Below are positions 34,601 to 42,870 of a stretch of 64,000 bases of DNA, one piece after another. The notes beneath the pieces were generated by a model. The model did no database searches and was not told the DNA's origin. It worked only from the letters and a program-made list of their open reading frames with translations. Source of the stretch: Micromonospora echinofusca. Lineage in GTDB: Bacteria; Actinomycetota; Actinomycetes; Mycobacteriales; Micromonosporaceae. The position numbers and the translations under genes are program-made. Position 1 is the stretch's first letter; each line of letters opens with the position of its first letter. The stretch is taken from the NCBI RefSeq assembly GCF_900091445.1, contig NZ_LT607733.1:6671001-6735000 (forward strand), given 5' to 3'.

Positions 34601-34881
34601 ATGGTGGTGAGATCGACCAGCGTCGGCGCGTCGGCACCGGCGTCGATCGCCTGCCACGGGACGCCGTCGCGTTCGACGATCCGGGTCCGCAGCGCCTCGT
34701 GCCGGTCGACCAGCGTCCGCCACGCGGCGCACAGGGCCTCCTCGTCGAGCGGCCCACGCACCTGGTAGGCGCGGCACACCGTGTGCGCCGGCGTCCCCGC
34801 TGCCAACCTCTCCAGGAACCACAGGCCCTGCTGGGCCGCGGAGGTGACCGCCCGGATGCCGCTGCCCCGTGTGTCGTTCAT
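31633..34881 (-). CDS. Nonribosomal peptide synthetase, C-A-PCP
   Basis: 1082 residues. C domain ~1-430: the HHxxxDG motif reads HQLVADD, so the second, catalytic His is Gln. A domain ~455-960: AYTSGSTGRPKG, YGPTEIVLATW, YRTGDLGRRRLDG, and NVGGKVDRR with the A10 Lys. The ten specificity residues, aligned by eye to GrsA, read about D-A-C-Q-L-A-L-L-A-K. PCP ~990-1060 with the serine in LGGHSLL. ATG 34881 with GAGGAG upstream. Immediately upstream of the aminomutase, so beta-tyrosine is the expected A-domain substrate (inference). No epimerase, thioesterase or reductase domain, so release or transfer needs another enzyme. Confidence 0.93.
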   Translation of the reverse strand: MNDTRGSGIRAVTSAAQQGLWFLERLAAGTPAHTVCRAYQVRGPLDEEALCAAWRTLVDRHEALRTRIVERDGVPWQAIDAGADAPTLVDLTTIDEPERAAAAERLRTGLAGAVVDHADGPLSRLTLVRLGPDEHEVLLVLHQLVADDSSARILVTELGECYSAAVQGREPVLPFLPLQYRDFARWQREQATGPAYRGLAQWWRATLTPPPPALSLPADRPPAADSGYAGAAVHFDWGEETAGRLREVCAAEGTVPAVVLSAAFQALLFRHTGEQRVAVGHPVVVRPRPEFAGTVGPFSNPLVVCADFAGSPTFRHLLARVAQAHRAALDHGELPFADVVAEVEVDRDPQRLPLLDATFSCPGSPEPEPAFTGATVRRLPLRAGAVPVGLSLEVDTVEPTVTGALAYRAELFEADSARALLGQLRTLLDAALKDPGQPVAALPLEMPEQLRAAVRAADRVGTAAVSRPPVDAAVRGRAELHPGDTALAWQSEAVSYGELAALASSTARGLRRLSLMAGAPVAVRMPAGPSQVAVLLGVLEAGAHLVCIGAGEAGERGRLILGELRPACLLVEGDPDDDELARWYRTELDGQAVAVDELHRAAGQEADPALARPDGADLAYVAYTSGSTGRPKGIPQTHAGFAQFCEWMATHFAMGPGSRVAQWAAPGYDAALCEIFAALGAGATLCLVPDRVRVDPRRLVRWLADERITHFQTVPSFAREVLRALGSQGRGDALPELRHLLLAGEPLPGELAGQLREALPSARLTNLYGPTEIVLATWHEVTGPVRGTVPVGEPIPGRQVLVVDDQDRPCPAGVTGELVVRSPYVTPGYVGTEASGDAFAPLRAYEEFGLPDHGWYRTGDLGRRRLDGLLEFRGRQDFQIKFFGTRLELTDVEAALAAADSVAECAVVPVRDHSGLVVRLMAYVVARETPDGPGGTDPAVAWRARLRQRFGSLMPPVSFRTLPTLPRNVGGKVDRRRLPAPTSLRATGGQQPTTATERILARVWAEVLGIDEVAPEDSLFALGGHSLLIPPLLHRVRERTGVTVPARHFLADPTLAGLAALVDAATRAGDGARAQREVSGTT

Positions 34882-34973
34882 CGCTACCCGCTCCTCGTGC
34901 TGTCGACGGCTTGCCGGCGCCGTGTCCCGGCGCGCCGGCGGGTGCCGGTCGCCGGGCGCGGCGGGGCTGGGGA

Positions 34974-36236
34974 TCAGTAGAAGTAGCTGATGTAGGGGGC
35001 CCGTTCGGGCGTGGCCATGGTGTCCCAGAGCTGGGCGCAGCGGGCATCGCGCGCGACGATGCGCCCGCCCCGGGTCAGGTCGGTGGCGGCGGTGCCGCCG
35101 AGCAGGATCGCGCCGACGGCCGCCACGTGCATCTCCAGGTCCGGCTCGGCGGTGCTGCGCCGGCAGGTGCCCTGACCGGCGTCGACCTCGAGGCGGAACG
35201 TCCCGTCGGTGTGGCCCTCCGGGTCGTGCACGCGCAGCGTCAACGCCCCGTCGCCGGCCCATCCGCGCGCCTCCAGCAGCGTCGGCACGTCCAGCGGACG
35301 CAGCCACACGCCGTCGTGGCGCTGGGCGCGCAGCTTGCGCGCGTCGGTCACCCACCACGCCAGCGGGTTGTCCACCGGCGCGTACCACATCTGGATGGTG
35401 GCCACCATGTCGACGGAGAGCAGGTAGCGCCAGAGCGTGGCGGCCGCCTCGGCGTCCACGGCGAGGAAGTCGATGACCTGGAGCAGGTTTCGGGGCGTGG
35501 TCTCCGGCGCCCAGTCCGAGGTGATGCGGTACGACACGAAGCCCCGGTCACCCACCGCCACGCACGCCCGGGGCGCCCCGCCGCCGCCGATGGCCAGCAT
35601 CTGCTCCAGGCGGGGGTTCGCCGGGTCCATCGCCAGCCGGTCCCAGTAGCAGGACGGCGGGATCACCTCGCCCGGCGTCCGGACCGCCTGCCGCTCGTAC
35701 ACCGACTGGGCCAGATCCCGGGCCTCCTTGCCGGAGACCCGCCGCACCGGCAGGTCGCCGTCCGGCGCGTCGTCGCGCCAGCCCACCCCCCGTACGTCGA
35801 TGTTGAGGCTGTTGTACCAGGTGGCCGGGCCGTAGCCGAAGCGCCAGTAGATGGGCCACTCGGACACGCCCCCGGCGGCGATCGGCTTGCCCTCCTCGAC
35901 GGCCCGCTCGTGCAGCCGGTGCAGGGTGGCCTTCATCAGCCCCTTGCGTCGCATCGTGGGGTGGCAGGAACCGCCGGTGCAGGCGGCGAGCGGCACCGTC
36001 CGGCCGCCCGGCAGCACCAGGTCACGGTGCAGCGAGGCGTTCGTCGCCACGTAACCGGCGTCGTCGGTGATGGCGATGGCGCGGTGCGGCGGGTGGGTAC
36101 GCCGGTAGAAGTCCACCACCTCCGGGTCGTCACCGGGCGGCGAGGCGAACGCGCCGAGCCAGCTGTCGAGCCATTCGCCGTACCGTTCCTCGGTCACCTC
36201 GACCAGGCGCATTCCGGCGGGAAGGTCAGCGGTCAT
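34974..36236 (-). CDS. Eis-like GNAT acetyltransferase
   Basis: 420 residues, the length and two-GNAT-plus-sterol-carrier architecture of Eis proteins. Acetyl-CoA loop region THPTMRRKGLMKATL (reads CHPTMRRKGL), then WPIYWRFGYGPATWYNSL, and the C-terminal SCP2-like domain (GRIVARD region). The C-terminal residues are S-Y-F-Y, consistent with a free carboxylate acting as catalytic base in Eis. Eis proteins acetylate amines, including aminoglycosides and other amines. Here it could modify an aminosugar or the beta-amino group, or confer self-protection (inference). 25 nt downstream of the condensation protein. Confidence 0.88.
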   Translation of the reverse strand: MTADLPAGMRLVEVTEERYGEWLDSWLGAFASPPGDDPEVVDFYRRTHPPHRAIAITDDAGYVATNASLHRDLVLPGGRTVPLAACTGGSCHPTMRRKGLMKATLHRLHERAVEEGKPIAAGGVSEWPIYWRFGYGPATWYNSLNIDVRGVGWRDDAPDGDLPVRRVSGKEARDLAQSVYERQAVRTPGEVIPPSCYWDRLAMDPANPRLEQMLAIGGGGAPRACVAVGDRGFVSYRITSDWAPETTPRNLLQVIDFLAVDAEAAATLWRYLLSVDMVATIQMWYAPVDNPLAWWVTDARKLRAQRHDGVWLRPLDVPTLLEARGWAGDGALTLRVHDPEGHTDGTFRLEVDAGQGTCRRSTAEPDLEMHVAAVGAILLGGTAATDLTRGGRIVARDARCAQLWDTMATPERAPYISYFY

Positions 36237-36261
36237 CAGAGGGTCCCTTCGGTGGGGTCGG

Positions 36262-37662
36262 TCAGTTGCCGGAGGTGGCGGGTACGGCTCCCGCGGCCAG
36301 GTCCGCCAGCGGCGTCTCGGGGTCGGCGATCCCGGCGCGCAGCACGTGGGTGAAGTCGGCCAGCATGGCGTCCATCGAGGACTGCGCGAACCGGTCGACG
36401 CTGCTGTTCACCGCGAAGATCAGCTCGTTGGTCGGGCTCAGCTCGGCGGTCCACAGGATCGCGTCGTCGGGGATGTCAGGGCCGACGGGCTGGGAGACGC
36501 GCCGCTGGGCGGCCGTGCAGCCGACCCCACCGGTGCCCTGCTCGCGCAGCACGAACGGGTTCGGTGACATCTGGAAGCCGGGGCGGGCCCGCTCGGCGAT
36601 CCGGTCGCCCTCCTCCAGCGCGGCGACCTCGGCGGCCACCTCGGTGGCCAGCCGGACGAAGGGCACCTCGTGCGCGAACGCCGACATGCAGCTCTCCCGG
36701 ACCCGCTCGACCACCTCGCGGAAGGTCCGGCAGCCGGTCAGGTCGGTGCGCAGCGGGAACAGGTTGACGAAGTAGCCGACCGTGTCGGCCATCCACCGGC
36801 GTCGCCGCCCCGGTCCGGAGGTGAGGGTCCAGATCACCCCGTCGGTGATCCCGGTGCGGGCCAGCAGGTGCACCCGGTAGGCGGCGAACAGCACCATGAA
36901 CGGCGAGCACCGCAGGGACCGGGCGAACTCCAGGGTCGCCGTGCCCAGGTCCGCGCCGAGCGCGAACCGGTCGCACCGGGTTCCCGCCGGGGCGCCCTCG
37001 GCCGGCGGCCGGTCGGTCGGCAGGGTCACCGGACGGGCGTCGCGCAGGCGCTCCCGCCAGTACTGGAAGGAGGCGGCGGCGGACGCCTCGTCGGAACCGG
37101 CCTGCTGCCGGGCGACGTACTCCCGGAACTGGTGCACCTCGCGCAGGTCGGGCTGCCGGCCCTCGCGGCGCGCCGCGTACAGCTCGACGATGTCCCGCAT
37201 GACCAGGCCGAGCGACCAGACGTCCACGACCGGCAGGTGGGCCACCAGCACGACGATCCAGTCGTCGTCGGCCAGCCGGCCCACGTGGATCCAGAAGGCC
37301 GGCACCTGCTCCATGTCGAAGGTCTGCCCCTCGATCTCGTTGAGGAACGCCTCGGCCCGCTCCTGTCGCGGGCTCCCGCCGTCGGGCAGGTCCCGGACCA
37401 CCAGCGTCGGCGAGCTGGGCGGCCGGACCTGCTGACGCCAGCCGTCCTCGTCGTGCAGCAGCACCGTGCGTAGCGCCTCGTGCCGGACGACCACGTCGTC
37501 GAGGGCCGCGGTGAACGCGGCCAGGTCGAGGTCACCGGTCAGTCGCCACCCGCCGCTGGAGATGGGACGCGGGCCGAAGGCGCCGGCGGAGCCGTCGTTC
37601 AGGTGTTGCAGGCGGAGGAACTCCTGCTCCAGCGAGAGCGGGAACGGGGTGTCGGGCGTCAT
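36262..37662 (-). CDS. Free-standing condensation-domain protein
   Basis: 466 residues, a complete condensation domain without fused A or PCP. N-terminal SLEQEFLRLQHLN is the C1 motif; VVRHEALRTVLL is C2; RRRWMADTVGYFVNLFPLR is the latch region; VEEVPFVRLATE-type segment present. The HHxxxDG core aligns as H-L-P-V-V-D-V: the second His is Leu and the Gly is Val. Stand-alone C enzymes such as VibH and SgcC5 join carrier-bound acyl groups to free amines or alcohols. The aryl carrier protein gene is 36 nt upstream, so salicyl-S-ArCP is the likely donor (inference). ATG 37662 with GAGAGGAAG upstream. Confidence 0.9.
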   Translation of the reverse strand: MTPDTPFPLSLEQEFLRLQHLNDGSAGAFGPRPISSGGWRLTGDLDLAAFTAALDDVVVRHEALRTVLLHDEDGWRQQVRPPSSPTLVVRDLPDGGSPRQERAEAFLNEIEGQTFDMEQVPAFWIHVGRLADDDWIVVLVAHLPVVDVWSLGLVMRDIVELYAARREGRQPDLREVHQFREYVARQQAGSDEASAAASFQYWRERLRDARPVTLPTDRPPAEGAPAGTRCDRFALGADLGTATLEFARSLRCSPFMVLFAAYRVHLLARTGITDGVIWTLTSGPGRRRRWMADTVGYFVNLFPLRTDLTGCRTFREVVERVRESCMSAFAHEVPFVRLATEVAAEVAALEEGDRIAERARPGFQMSPNPFVLREQGTGGVGCTAAQRRVSQPVGPDIPDDAILWTAELSPTNELIFAVNSSVDRFAQSSMDAMLADFTHVLRAGIADPETPLADLAAGAVPATSGN

Positions 37663-37698
37663 CGGTCTCTTCCTCTCCGGGTGCGGCACACCCTGACG

Positions 37699-37986
37699 TC
37701 AGGCGGCGGGCTCGAGGGTCACGACGACCTGACGGATGAACGTGTCGAGGTCCGGGTCGTCGAAGAGTTGGTCGACCCCGACGGAGGTGATGCCGAGCTC
37801 GTCCTCGAGCCAGGCGATGATCAGCAGCGCGGTGATCGACTGCCCGCCCAGTTCGAAGAAGGTGGCGTGCTCCGCGCCCGAGGGCACGTCGAGCGCCTCC
37901 CGCCAGATGGCGGTGATCTGTTCCTCCACCGAGGGAATGTCGGTGCCGGGCGCGGAAGCGCCGCCCGGCGCGGGGTGCGTGCCCAT
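37699..37986 (-). CDS. Aryl/peptidyl carrier protein
   Basis: 95 residues. An acidic N-terminal extension, then a carrier domain with the phosphopantetheine Ser in FELGGQSITALLIIAW and a C-terminal DDPDLDTFIRQV helix. First gene of the minus-strand NRPS block, followed by the free condensation protein. It is the best candidate to receive salicylate from the ligase at 26659-28359. ATG 37986 with AAGGTG upstream. Confidence 0.9.
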   Translation of the reverse strand: MGTHPAPGGASAPGTDIPSVEEQITAIWREALDVPSGAEHATFFELGGQSITALLIIAWLEDELGITSVGVDQLFDDPDLDTFIRQVVVTLEPAA

Positions 37987-38362
37987 GGCTCACCTTTCTG
38001 CTGGAGCGGGCGTCCGCGCCGCCACGGCGCCGGACCCGCCCGCCGGCAGGTCCACAGACCGATCGTGGCATCGCCCGTCCGGGTGCTTCACCTCCTGAAG
38101 TGCCCCGTGTGCCCGTTCGCTGCGCACCTTCGGAGAAGCCCTGGCCGAAGCCGCGTCGATATCGTCGGATTGCTTGCCGGCTTTCGCGATTCGCTTGCCA
38201 GGCAATGGATTTCCGGACGGATCAGGTGGTCGCACCGCCCTGTGCCGGCGGTGGCGGTCGGCCACGTCACCCCGGGGCCGATCCCCGACTCACCGGCACT
38301 GCGCCCACCGGATCGGCGCTGCGTCGCCCGTGCCGCCAGGCCGGACCTTCCTGGAGGAGTAG
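37987..38362. promoter_or_regulatory. Divergent promoter region of the NRPS and salicylate operons
   Basis: 376 bases without a convincing gene between the outward-facing carrier protein and salicylate synthase genes. G+C drops around 38100-38230. There is a perfect TTGCC-A-GGCAA inverted repeat at 38195-38205 and an imperfect copy of its left part (GCTTGCCGG) about 20 bases upstream. These could be operator half-sites; no regulator gene is nearby. The salicylate synthase start follows TGGAGGAG. Confidence 0.5.
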
Positions 38363-39760
38363 ATGGCTGGTCATCGGAAGTACCACGAACGGACGATCGC
38401 GCCGGTCGAGGATCCACTGGCCGCGGCGGGGCTGCTGGTCGCGGCCCGGCAGGGCCGCGACCACGTGTGCTACGAGGGGCCCGAGGGGTACGCGGTCGCC
38501 GTGGACCCGGTCGCCGAGGTGGTCGCCGACCGGCGTCGCCTGGTCGTGCGCACCGACAAGGGCCGACGGACGTCGCCCTTCTCCGCCGAGGCGCTGCGCG
38601 GGCTGCCCACCCTGCTCGACGAGGTGCCGGTGGATGCCTGGCGCTGCTACGGCTGGGCCGGGTTCGAGCTCGCCGCGGCCCGGGACGGGTTGGTCGAACT
38701 GCTCGACGACGAACCGTTCCTGCACCTGATGATCCCCCGCGTCGAGGTGCGCTTCCACGCCAATGGCACGCTGCTGCGGGCGCTCGACGTGGCCGACCTG
38801 GACGCGGTCCAGGCCGATCTGGAGAAAACCCCGCCGGTGCGCCCGCCCGGCCAGCCGACCCCGGTGGACGACTGGGACGCCGAGGGCTACCTGTACGCGG
38901 TGGGCCGGGCGATGCGCACGATCCGCTCCGGCCGGTTGCAGAAGGTGATCCTGTCCCGCACCGTGCCGGTCGCCTTCCCGGTCGATCTGCCGGCGACGTA
39001 CCGGCTGGGCCGCCAGGCGAACACGCCCGCCCGCTCGTACCTGCTGCGCCTCGGTGGCCTGGCGGCTACCGGTTTCAGTCCCGAGACCGTGGTCGAGGTG
39101 GCCAAGGGCTGGGTGACCACGCAGCCGGTCGCCGGAACCCGGGCCCGCACCGGCCGTGAGGACATCGACGAACCGCTACGCCGGGAGCTGCTCACCGACC
39201 CCAAGGAGGTCTACGAGCACGCGATCTCGGTGAAGGTGGCGGTGGACGAGTTGGCCGAGCTGTGCCCCGGGGCGCCAGTGGAGGTCCCCGAGTTCATGGC
39301 CGTGCGCGAGCGCGGGTCGGTGCAGCACCTCGCCTCCACCGTCCGCAGCCCGCTGGCGGCGACCAGCCACGCCTGGGACGCGTTCAGCGCGCTGTTTCCC
39401 GCTGTCACCACCTCCGGTGTGCCGAAGCGGGCCGCGTACGAGGTCATCCACGAGTTGGAGCCGTCGGCTCGCGGCCTGTACGGCGGCGCGGTGCTCACCT
39501 ACGACTCCGACGGCGCGATGGACGCGGCAGTGGCGCTGCGGACGGTCTACCAGCGCGACGGGCGAACCTGGTTGCAGGTGGGCGCCGGCATCGTCGGCAC
39601 CTCGCTGCCGGAGCGGGAGCTGACCGAGACCCGCGAGAAATTGGCCACCATCGCCCGGTACCTGGTGGCCGAGCGACCCGACCACGCCGCCGGCGAGCGC
39701 CGGGGGCAACCTTCGACCGCGACCCGAGAGATGGGGCAGCCATGCAGCCGTTCCGTGTAG
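38363..39760 (+). CDS. Salicylate synthase (MbtI/Irp9 family, chorismate-binding)
   Basis: 465 residues. The C-terminal chorismate-binding domain has [14 protein letters not shown] (general-base Lys), [33 protein letters not shown], and [13 protein letters not shown], close to the MbtI/Irp9 pattern. Family reaction: chorismate to isochorismate, then pyruvate elimination to salicylate in one enzyme. An anthranilate or isochorismate synthase alone is less likely because no partner amidotransferase or pyruvate lyase is present. ATG 38363 with GGAGGAG upstream. The product would feed the salicyl-AMP ligase. The 3' end overlaps the epoxide hydrolase gene by 19 nt. Confidence 0.9.
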   Translation: MAGHRKYHERTIAPVEDPLAAAGLLVAARQGRDHVCYEGPEGYAVAVDPVAEVVADRRRLVVRTDKGRRTSPFSAEALRGLPTLLDEVPVDAWRCYGWAGFELAAARDGLVELLDDEPFLHLMIPRVEVRFHANGTLLRALDVADLDAVQADLEKTPPVRPPGQPTPVDDWDAEGYLYAVGRAMRTIRSGRLQKVILSRTVPVAFPVDLPATYRLGRQANTPARSYLLRLGGLAATGFSPETVVEVAKGWVTTQPVAGTRARTGREDIDEPLRRELLTDPKEVYEHAISVKVAVDELAELCPGAPVEVPEFMAVRERGSVQHLASTVRSPLAATSHAWDAFSALFPAVTTSGVPKRAAYEVIHELEPSARGLYGGAVLTYDSDGAMDAAVALRTVYQRDGRTWLQVGAGIVGTSLPERELTETREKLATIARYLVAERPDHAAGERRGQPSTATREMGQPCSRSV

Positions 39761-40896
39761 CCATTCCCGAGGCGGACCTCGACGACCTGCGGCGCCGCCT
39801 CGCCGCCACCCGCTGGCCCGACGAACTGCCTGGCGTGGGCTGGGAGCGGGGCGTCCCGCTCGGCTACCTTCGGGAGCTGGCCGAATACTGGCGCACCGAG
39901 TACGACTGGCGGGCCGCCGAGGCGCGGCTCAACCGGTATCCGCAGTTCCGCACCGACCTCGACGGCGCGCCCGTGCACTTCCTGCACGTGCGCTCCCCGG
40001 AGCCGGAGGCGATGCCGTTGCTGATCACGCACGGGTGGCCGGGATCGGTGGCGGAGTTCCTGGACGTGATCGGTCCGTTGTCCGACCCGGCGGCGCACGG
40101 CGGCGACCCCCGCGACGCGTTCCACCTGGTGATCCCCTCGCTGCCCGGCTACGGCTTCTCCCGGCCGCTGCCCGGGCCCGGCTGGGACGTGCCGCGCATC
40201 GCGCGCGCCTGGGGGGAACTGATGTCCCGGCTCGGCTACGAGCGGTTCGCCGCCCAGGGCGGCGACGCCGGCTCGGTGATCTCCCTGGCGCTCGGTGCCC
40301 TCTTCCCGGACCGGCTGATCGGGGCGCACCTCAACATGCTGATGACGTTTCCCGGCGCCGACCCGGCCGAGTTGGCCGACCTCGACGAAACCGACACGCG
40401 CCGGCTGGCGCTGCTGGGCCGCTTCGACACCGAACTCTCCGGCTACATGCGGGTCCAGCAGACCCGCCCGCAGACCCTGGCGTACGCGCTCACCGACTCG
40501 CCCGTCGGGCAGCTCGCGTGGATCGTGGAGAAGTTCCGCGAATGGACGGACTCGGCGAAGGCACCCGAGGACGCCGTGGACCGGGAGCACATGCTGACCG
40601 TCGCCTCCATCTACTGGCTGACGGCCACGGCCGGCTCATCGGCCCAGTTCTACTACGAGGGCGCCGCGGCGGTGCGCGCGGCGGCGGCCGGTGCGCCCCC
40701 GCCGCCGGTACAGGCGCCGGTCGGAGTGGCGGTCTTCCCGCACGACATCTTCCAGCCGATCCGCCGGCTCGCCGAGCGGGACTACCCGACGATCAGCCAC
40801 TGGACCGAATTCGACCGGGGCGGCCACTTCGCCGCCATGGAACAGCCCGAGCTGCTGACCGGCGACATCCGGGCCTTCTTCCGGTCGTTGCGCTGA
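39742..40896 (+). CDS. Epoxide hydrolase of the enediyne (SgcF/KedF/NcsF2) type
   Basis: 384 residues. An N-terminal EHN segment ([10 protein letters not shown], then [31 protein letters not shown]), the oxyanion loop [12 protein letters not shown], nucleophile Asp in [11 protein letters not shown] (usually GGDWGS, here Ala for Trp), and the catalytic His in [14 protein letters not shown]. Members of this branch open the epoxide of 9-membered enediyne cores in C-1027, kedarcidin and neocarzinostatin; related EHN proteins act elsewhere. ATG 39742 lies within the end of the salicylate synthase gene, implying co-translation. Substrate not provable from sequence. Confidence 0.9.
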   Translation: MQPFRVAIPEADLDDLRRRLAATRWPDELPGVGWERGVPLGYLRELAEYWRTEYDWRAAEARLNRYPQFRTDLDGAPVHFLHVRSPEPEAMPLLITHGWPGSVAEFLDVIGPLSDPAAHGGDPRDAFHLVIPSLPGYGFSRPLPGPGWDVPRIARAWGELMSRLGYERFAAQGGDAGSVISLALGALFPDRLIGAHLNMLMTFPGADPAELADLDETDTRRLALLGRFDTELSGYMRVQQTRPQTLAYALTDSPVGQLAWIVEKFREWTDSAKAPEDAVDREHMLTVASIYWLTATAGSSAQFYYEGAAAVRAAAAGAPPPPVQAPVGVAVFPHDIFQPIRRLAERDYPTISHWTEFDRGGHFAAMEQPELLTGDIRAFFRSLR

Positions 40897-41069
40897 CCCG
40901 GCTGCGGGCCGCATCAGGCGCTGGGCCTGCTCGCCGGTCGCGCCTGCCGTCGCGGTCACGTGCCAGGCCTGCCGCCGGTCGCGCCGACCGTGACCCTGCC
41001 GCAGCGGCGGGGGCCTCCGCCGCTTGAGTCCCCTCAACCGAGATCAACCGAGGACACCTGGAGGAACCG

Positions 41070-42311
41070 ATGGAACAGCGCTGCCCGATCAGGCTGGACA
41101 CCACCGGCAGTCGTATCCACGCGGAGGCGGACGGCCTGCGGGCGCAGGGCCCGGCGACCCGCGTGGAACTGCCCGGCGGGGTCCTGGCCTGGTCGCTCAA
41201 CAGCTACGCGACGATCAAGAAGGTGCTGACCGATCCCCGGGTCACCAAGAGCGCCCGCAACCACTGGCCCGCGTTCATCAACGGTGAGATCCCGCCCGAC
41301 TGGGAGATGATCAGCTGGATCGCCATGGACAACATGGTCACCTCGTACGGGCGGGACCACGTGCGGCTGCGCCGGCTGGTCGGCAAGGCGTTCACCCCGC
41401 GCCGCACGGAACTGATCCGCCCGCGGGTGGTCGAGCTGACCGGTGAGCTGCTCGACCGGATGGCTGCCCGCGCCCCCGGCGAAGTCGTCGACCTGCGGGC
41501 GGAATTCGCCTACCCGCTGCCGGCCCGGCTGGTTGCCGACCTCATCGGCATGTCCGAGGAGGCCCGGGTCGAGACGGCCAAGGCGATCGACATGATGGTG
41601 GACACCACCGTGTCGCCGCAGCAGGCCCAGCAGATCCTCCAGGACTGGCGCGCCGCGATGACGGAACTGATCGCCGAGAAGCGTCGCAACCCCGGCGAGG
41701 ACATCACCAGTGACCTGATCGCGGCCCGCGACGTCGACGGCACCCGGCTCACCGAGGCGGAGCTGACCGACACCATCTTCGCCATCCTGGGCGCCGGCTC
41801 GGAGACCACCATCAACTTCTTCGACAACGCCATCACCGCCCTGCTCACCCATCCGGAGCAGTTGCAGTTGGTCCGTACCGGCGCGGCGAACTGGGACGAC
41901 GTCATCGACGAGACGCTGCGGGTGGAGTCGCCGCTGGCGCACCTGCCGCTGCGCTACGCCGTGGAGGACATCGACCTGGACGGCGTGACCATCCCGGCGG
42001 GCGACCCGATCCTGGTCAACTACGCGGCGGTCGGTCGGGACCCGGCCCTGCACGCGGACGCCCCGGGCGAGTTCGACGTCACCCGCGCCGACAAGGAGCA
42101 CCTCTCCTTCGGGCACGGGCCGCACTACTGCCTCGGCGCCGGCGTGGCCCGGCTGGTCGCCACCGTGGGCCTGTCCAGCCTCTTCGACCGGTTCCCGGAG
42201 ATGGCCCTGGCGGTCGATCCCGACGAACTGACCCCGCTGCCCACGTTCATCATGAACGGGCACCGCAGCCTGCCGGTCCGGCTGAGCGCGCCGGTGCCGT
42301 CCCTGTCCTGA
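41070..42311 (+). CDS. Cytochrome P450
   Basis: 413 residues, bacterial class I P450. I-helix oxygen-activation motif LGAGSETTINF, ExxR helix ETLR, and the heme loop FGHGPHYCLGAGVAR with the axial Cys. An N-terminal CPIRLDTTGSRIHAEA segment is typical of antibiotic-pathway P450s. No ferredoxin gene lies next to it. ATG 41070 with TGGAGGAACCG upstream; followed by a strong hairpin. It probably hydroxylates or couples part of the cluster product (inference). Confidence 0.93.
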   Translation: MEQRCPIRLDTTGSRIHAEADGLRAQGPATRVELPGGVLAWSLNSYATIKKVLTDPRVTKSARNHWPAFINGEIPPDWEMISWIAMDNMVTSYGRDHVRLRRLVGKAFTPRRTELIRPRVVELTGELLDRMAARAPGEVVDLRAEFAYPLPARLVADLIGMSEEARVETAKAIDMMVDTTVSPQQAQQILQDWRAAMTELIAEKRRNPGEDITSDLIAARDVDGTRLTEAELTDTIFAILGAGSETTINFFDNAITALLTHPEQLQLVRTGAANWDDVIDETLRVESPLAHLPLRYAVEDIDLDGVTIPAGDPILVNYAAVGRDPALHADAPGEFDVTRADKEHLSFGHGPHYCLGAGVARLVATVGLSSLFDRFPEMALAVDPDELTPLPTFIMNGHRSLPVRLSAPVPSLS

Positions 42312-42326
42312 CGCCCCGCGTACCCG

Positions 42327-42362
42327 CCGCGCCGCCCCGCCAGACCCGGCGGGGCGGCGCGG
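42327..42362 (+). terminator. Strong GC hairpin terminator after the P450
   Basis: Perfect 15-bp stem CCGCGCCGCCCCGCC / GGCGGGGCGGCGCGG with a 6-base loop (AGACCC), starting 15 nt after the P450 stop. No T-tract. Confidence 0.8.
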
Positions 42363-42403
42363 CGTCGTGGCCGTTGGTGCGGCGGTACGCGCTCTGGGCA
42401 GGC

Positions 42404-42439
42404 GCACCGGGGACGTCGCGATCGCGACGCCCCCGGTGC
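42404..42439. repeat. 36-bp near-perfect palindrome
   Basis: An uninterrupted palindrome of 18-bp arms with one mismatch (17/18): GCACCGGGGACGTCGCGA and its near-complement, centred between 42421 and 42422, with a perfect 16-bp core CGTCGCGATCGCGACG at its centre. It lies between the convergent P450 and SgcJ-like genes, about 20 bp before the latter's stop. It may be a second terminator for the minus gene, or a protein-binding site; without a loop it is unusual as a terminator. Confidence 0.6.
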
Positions 42440-42459
42440 GGTGTGTTGGTCCGTGCCGG

Positions 42460-42870
42460 TCAGCCAGGCTGGGCCGGGCTGTTCTGGTAGGCGGCGAGCA
42501 GCCAGCGCCCGTCCTGGCGGTGCAGCAGCCAGGACGCCCGGATGGCCCGCTCCGGCGCGACGGCGGACTCACCTTCGGCCAGCACGCCCCCCTCGGTCAG
42601 CAGCAGCGCCGTGTCGGAAGAGAGGATGCGCACCTCGAACGGCTGACCGGTCACCCGGGTGCCCCGGTACGGCCCGGCGAAGCCGGCGGCCATGAAGTCC
42701 CTGATCTCCGTGCGCCCCTTGCGGTAGAGACCGGGCAGGATCATCGTGCCGTCCTCGGCGAACTGCGCGGCGAAGGCGTCGGCGTCGTGCCTAGCCCATG
42801 CCTCGATGATGCGCTGGGGTATGGCGGCCGCGGCCTGCTGGGCGTCCGTCACGGATTCGGTGGAGGTCAT
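42460..42870 (-). CDS. SgcJ/EcaC family (NTF2-like fold) protein
   Basis: 136 residues with the SgcJ/EcaC pattern: IIEAWARHDADAFAAQFAEDGTMILPG, KGRTEIRDFMAAGFAGPYRGTRVTG, LLTEGGVLAEGE and ASWLLHRQDGRWLLAAYQNSP. NTF2-like fold. Homologues are frequent in enediyne clusters (SgcJ in C-1027) and also occur elsewhere; their exact role is not settled. ATG 42870 with GGAAGGGAG upstream. Convergent with the P450. Confidence 0.88.
   Translation of the reverse strand: MTSTESVTDAQQAAAAIPQRIIEAWARHDADAFAAQFAEDGTMILPGLYRKGRTEIRDFMAAGFAGPYRGTRVTGQPFEVRILSSDTALLLTEGGVLAEGESAVAPERAIRASWLLHRQDGRWLLAAYQNSPAQPG

Noticed and set aside
38363..39760. Anthranilate synthase component I
   Set aside because: No glutamine amidotransferase partner, and the SVQHLAST and GTRARTG region fits MbtI/Irp9 salicylate synthases; salicyl ligase is in the cluster.
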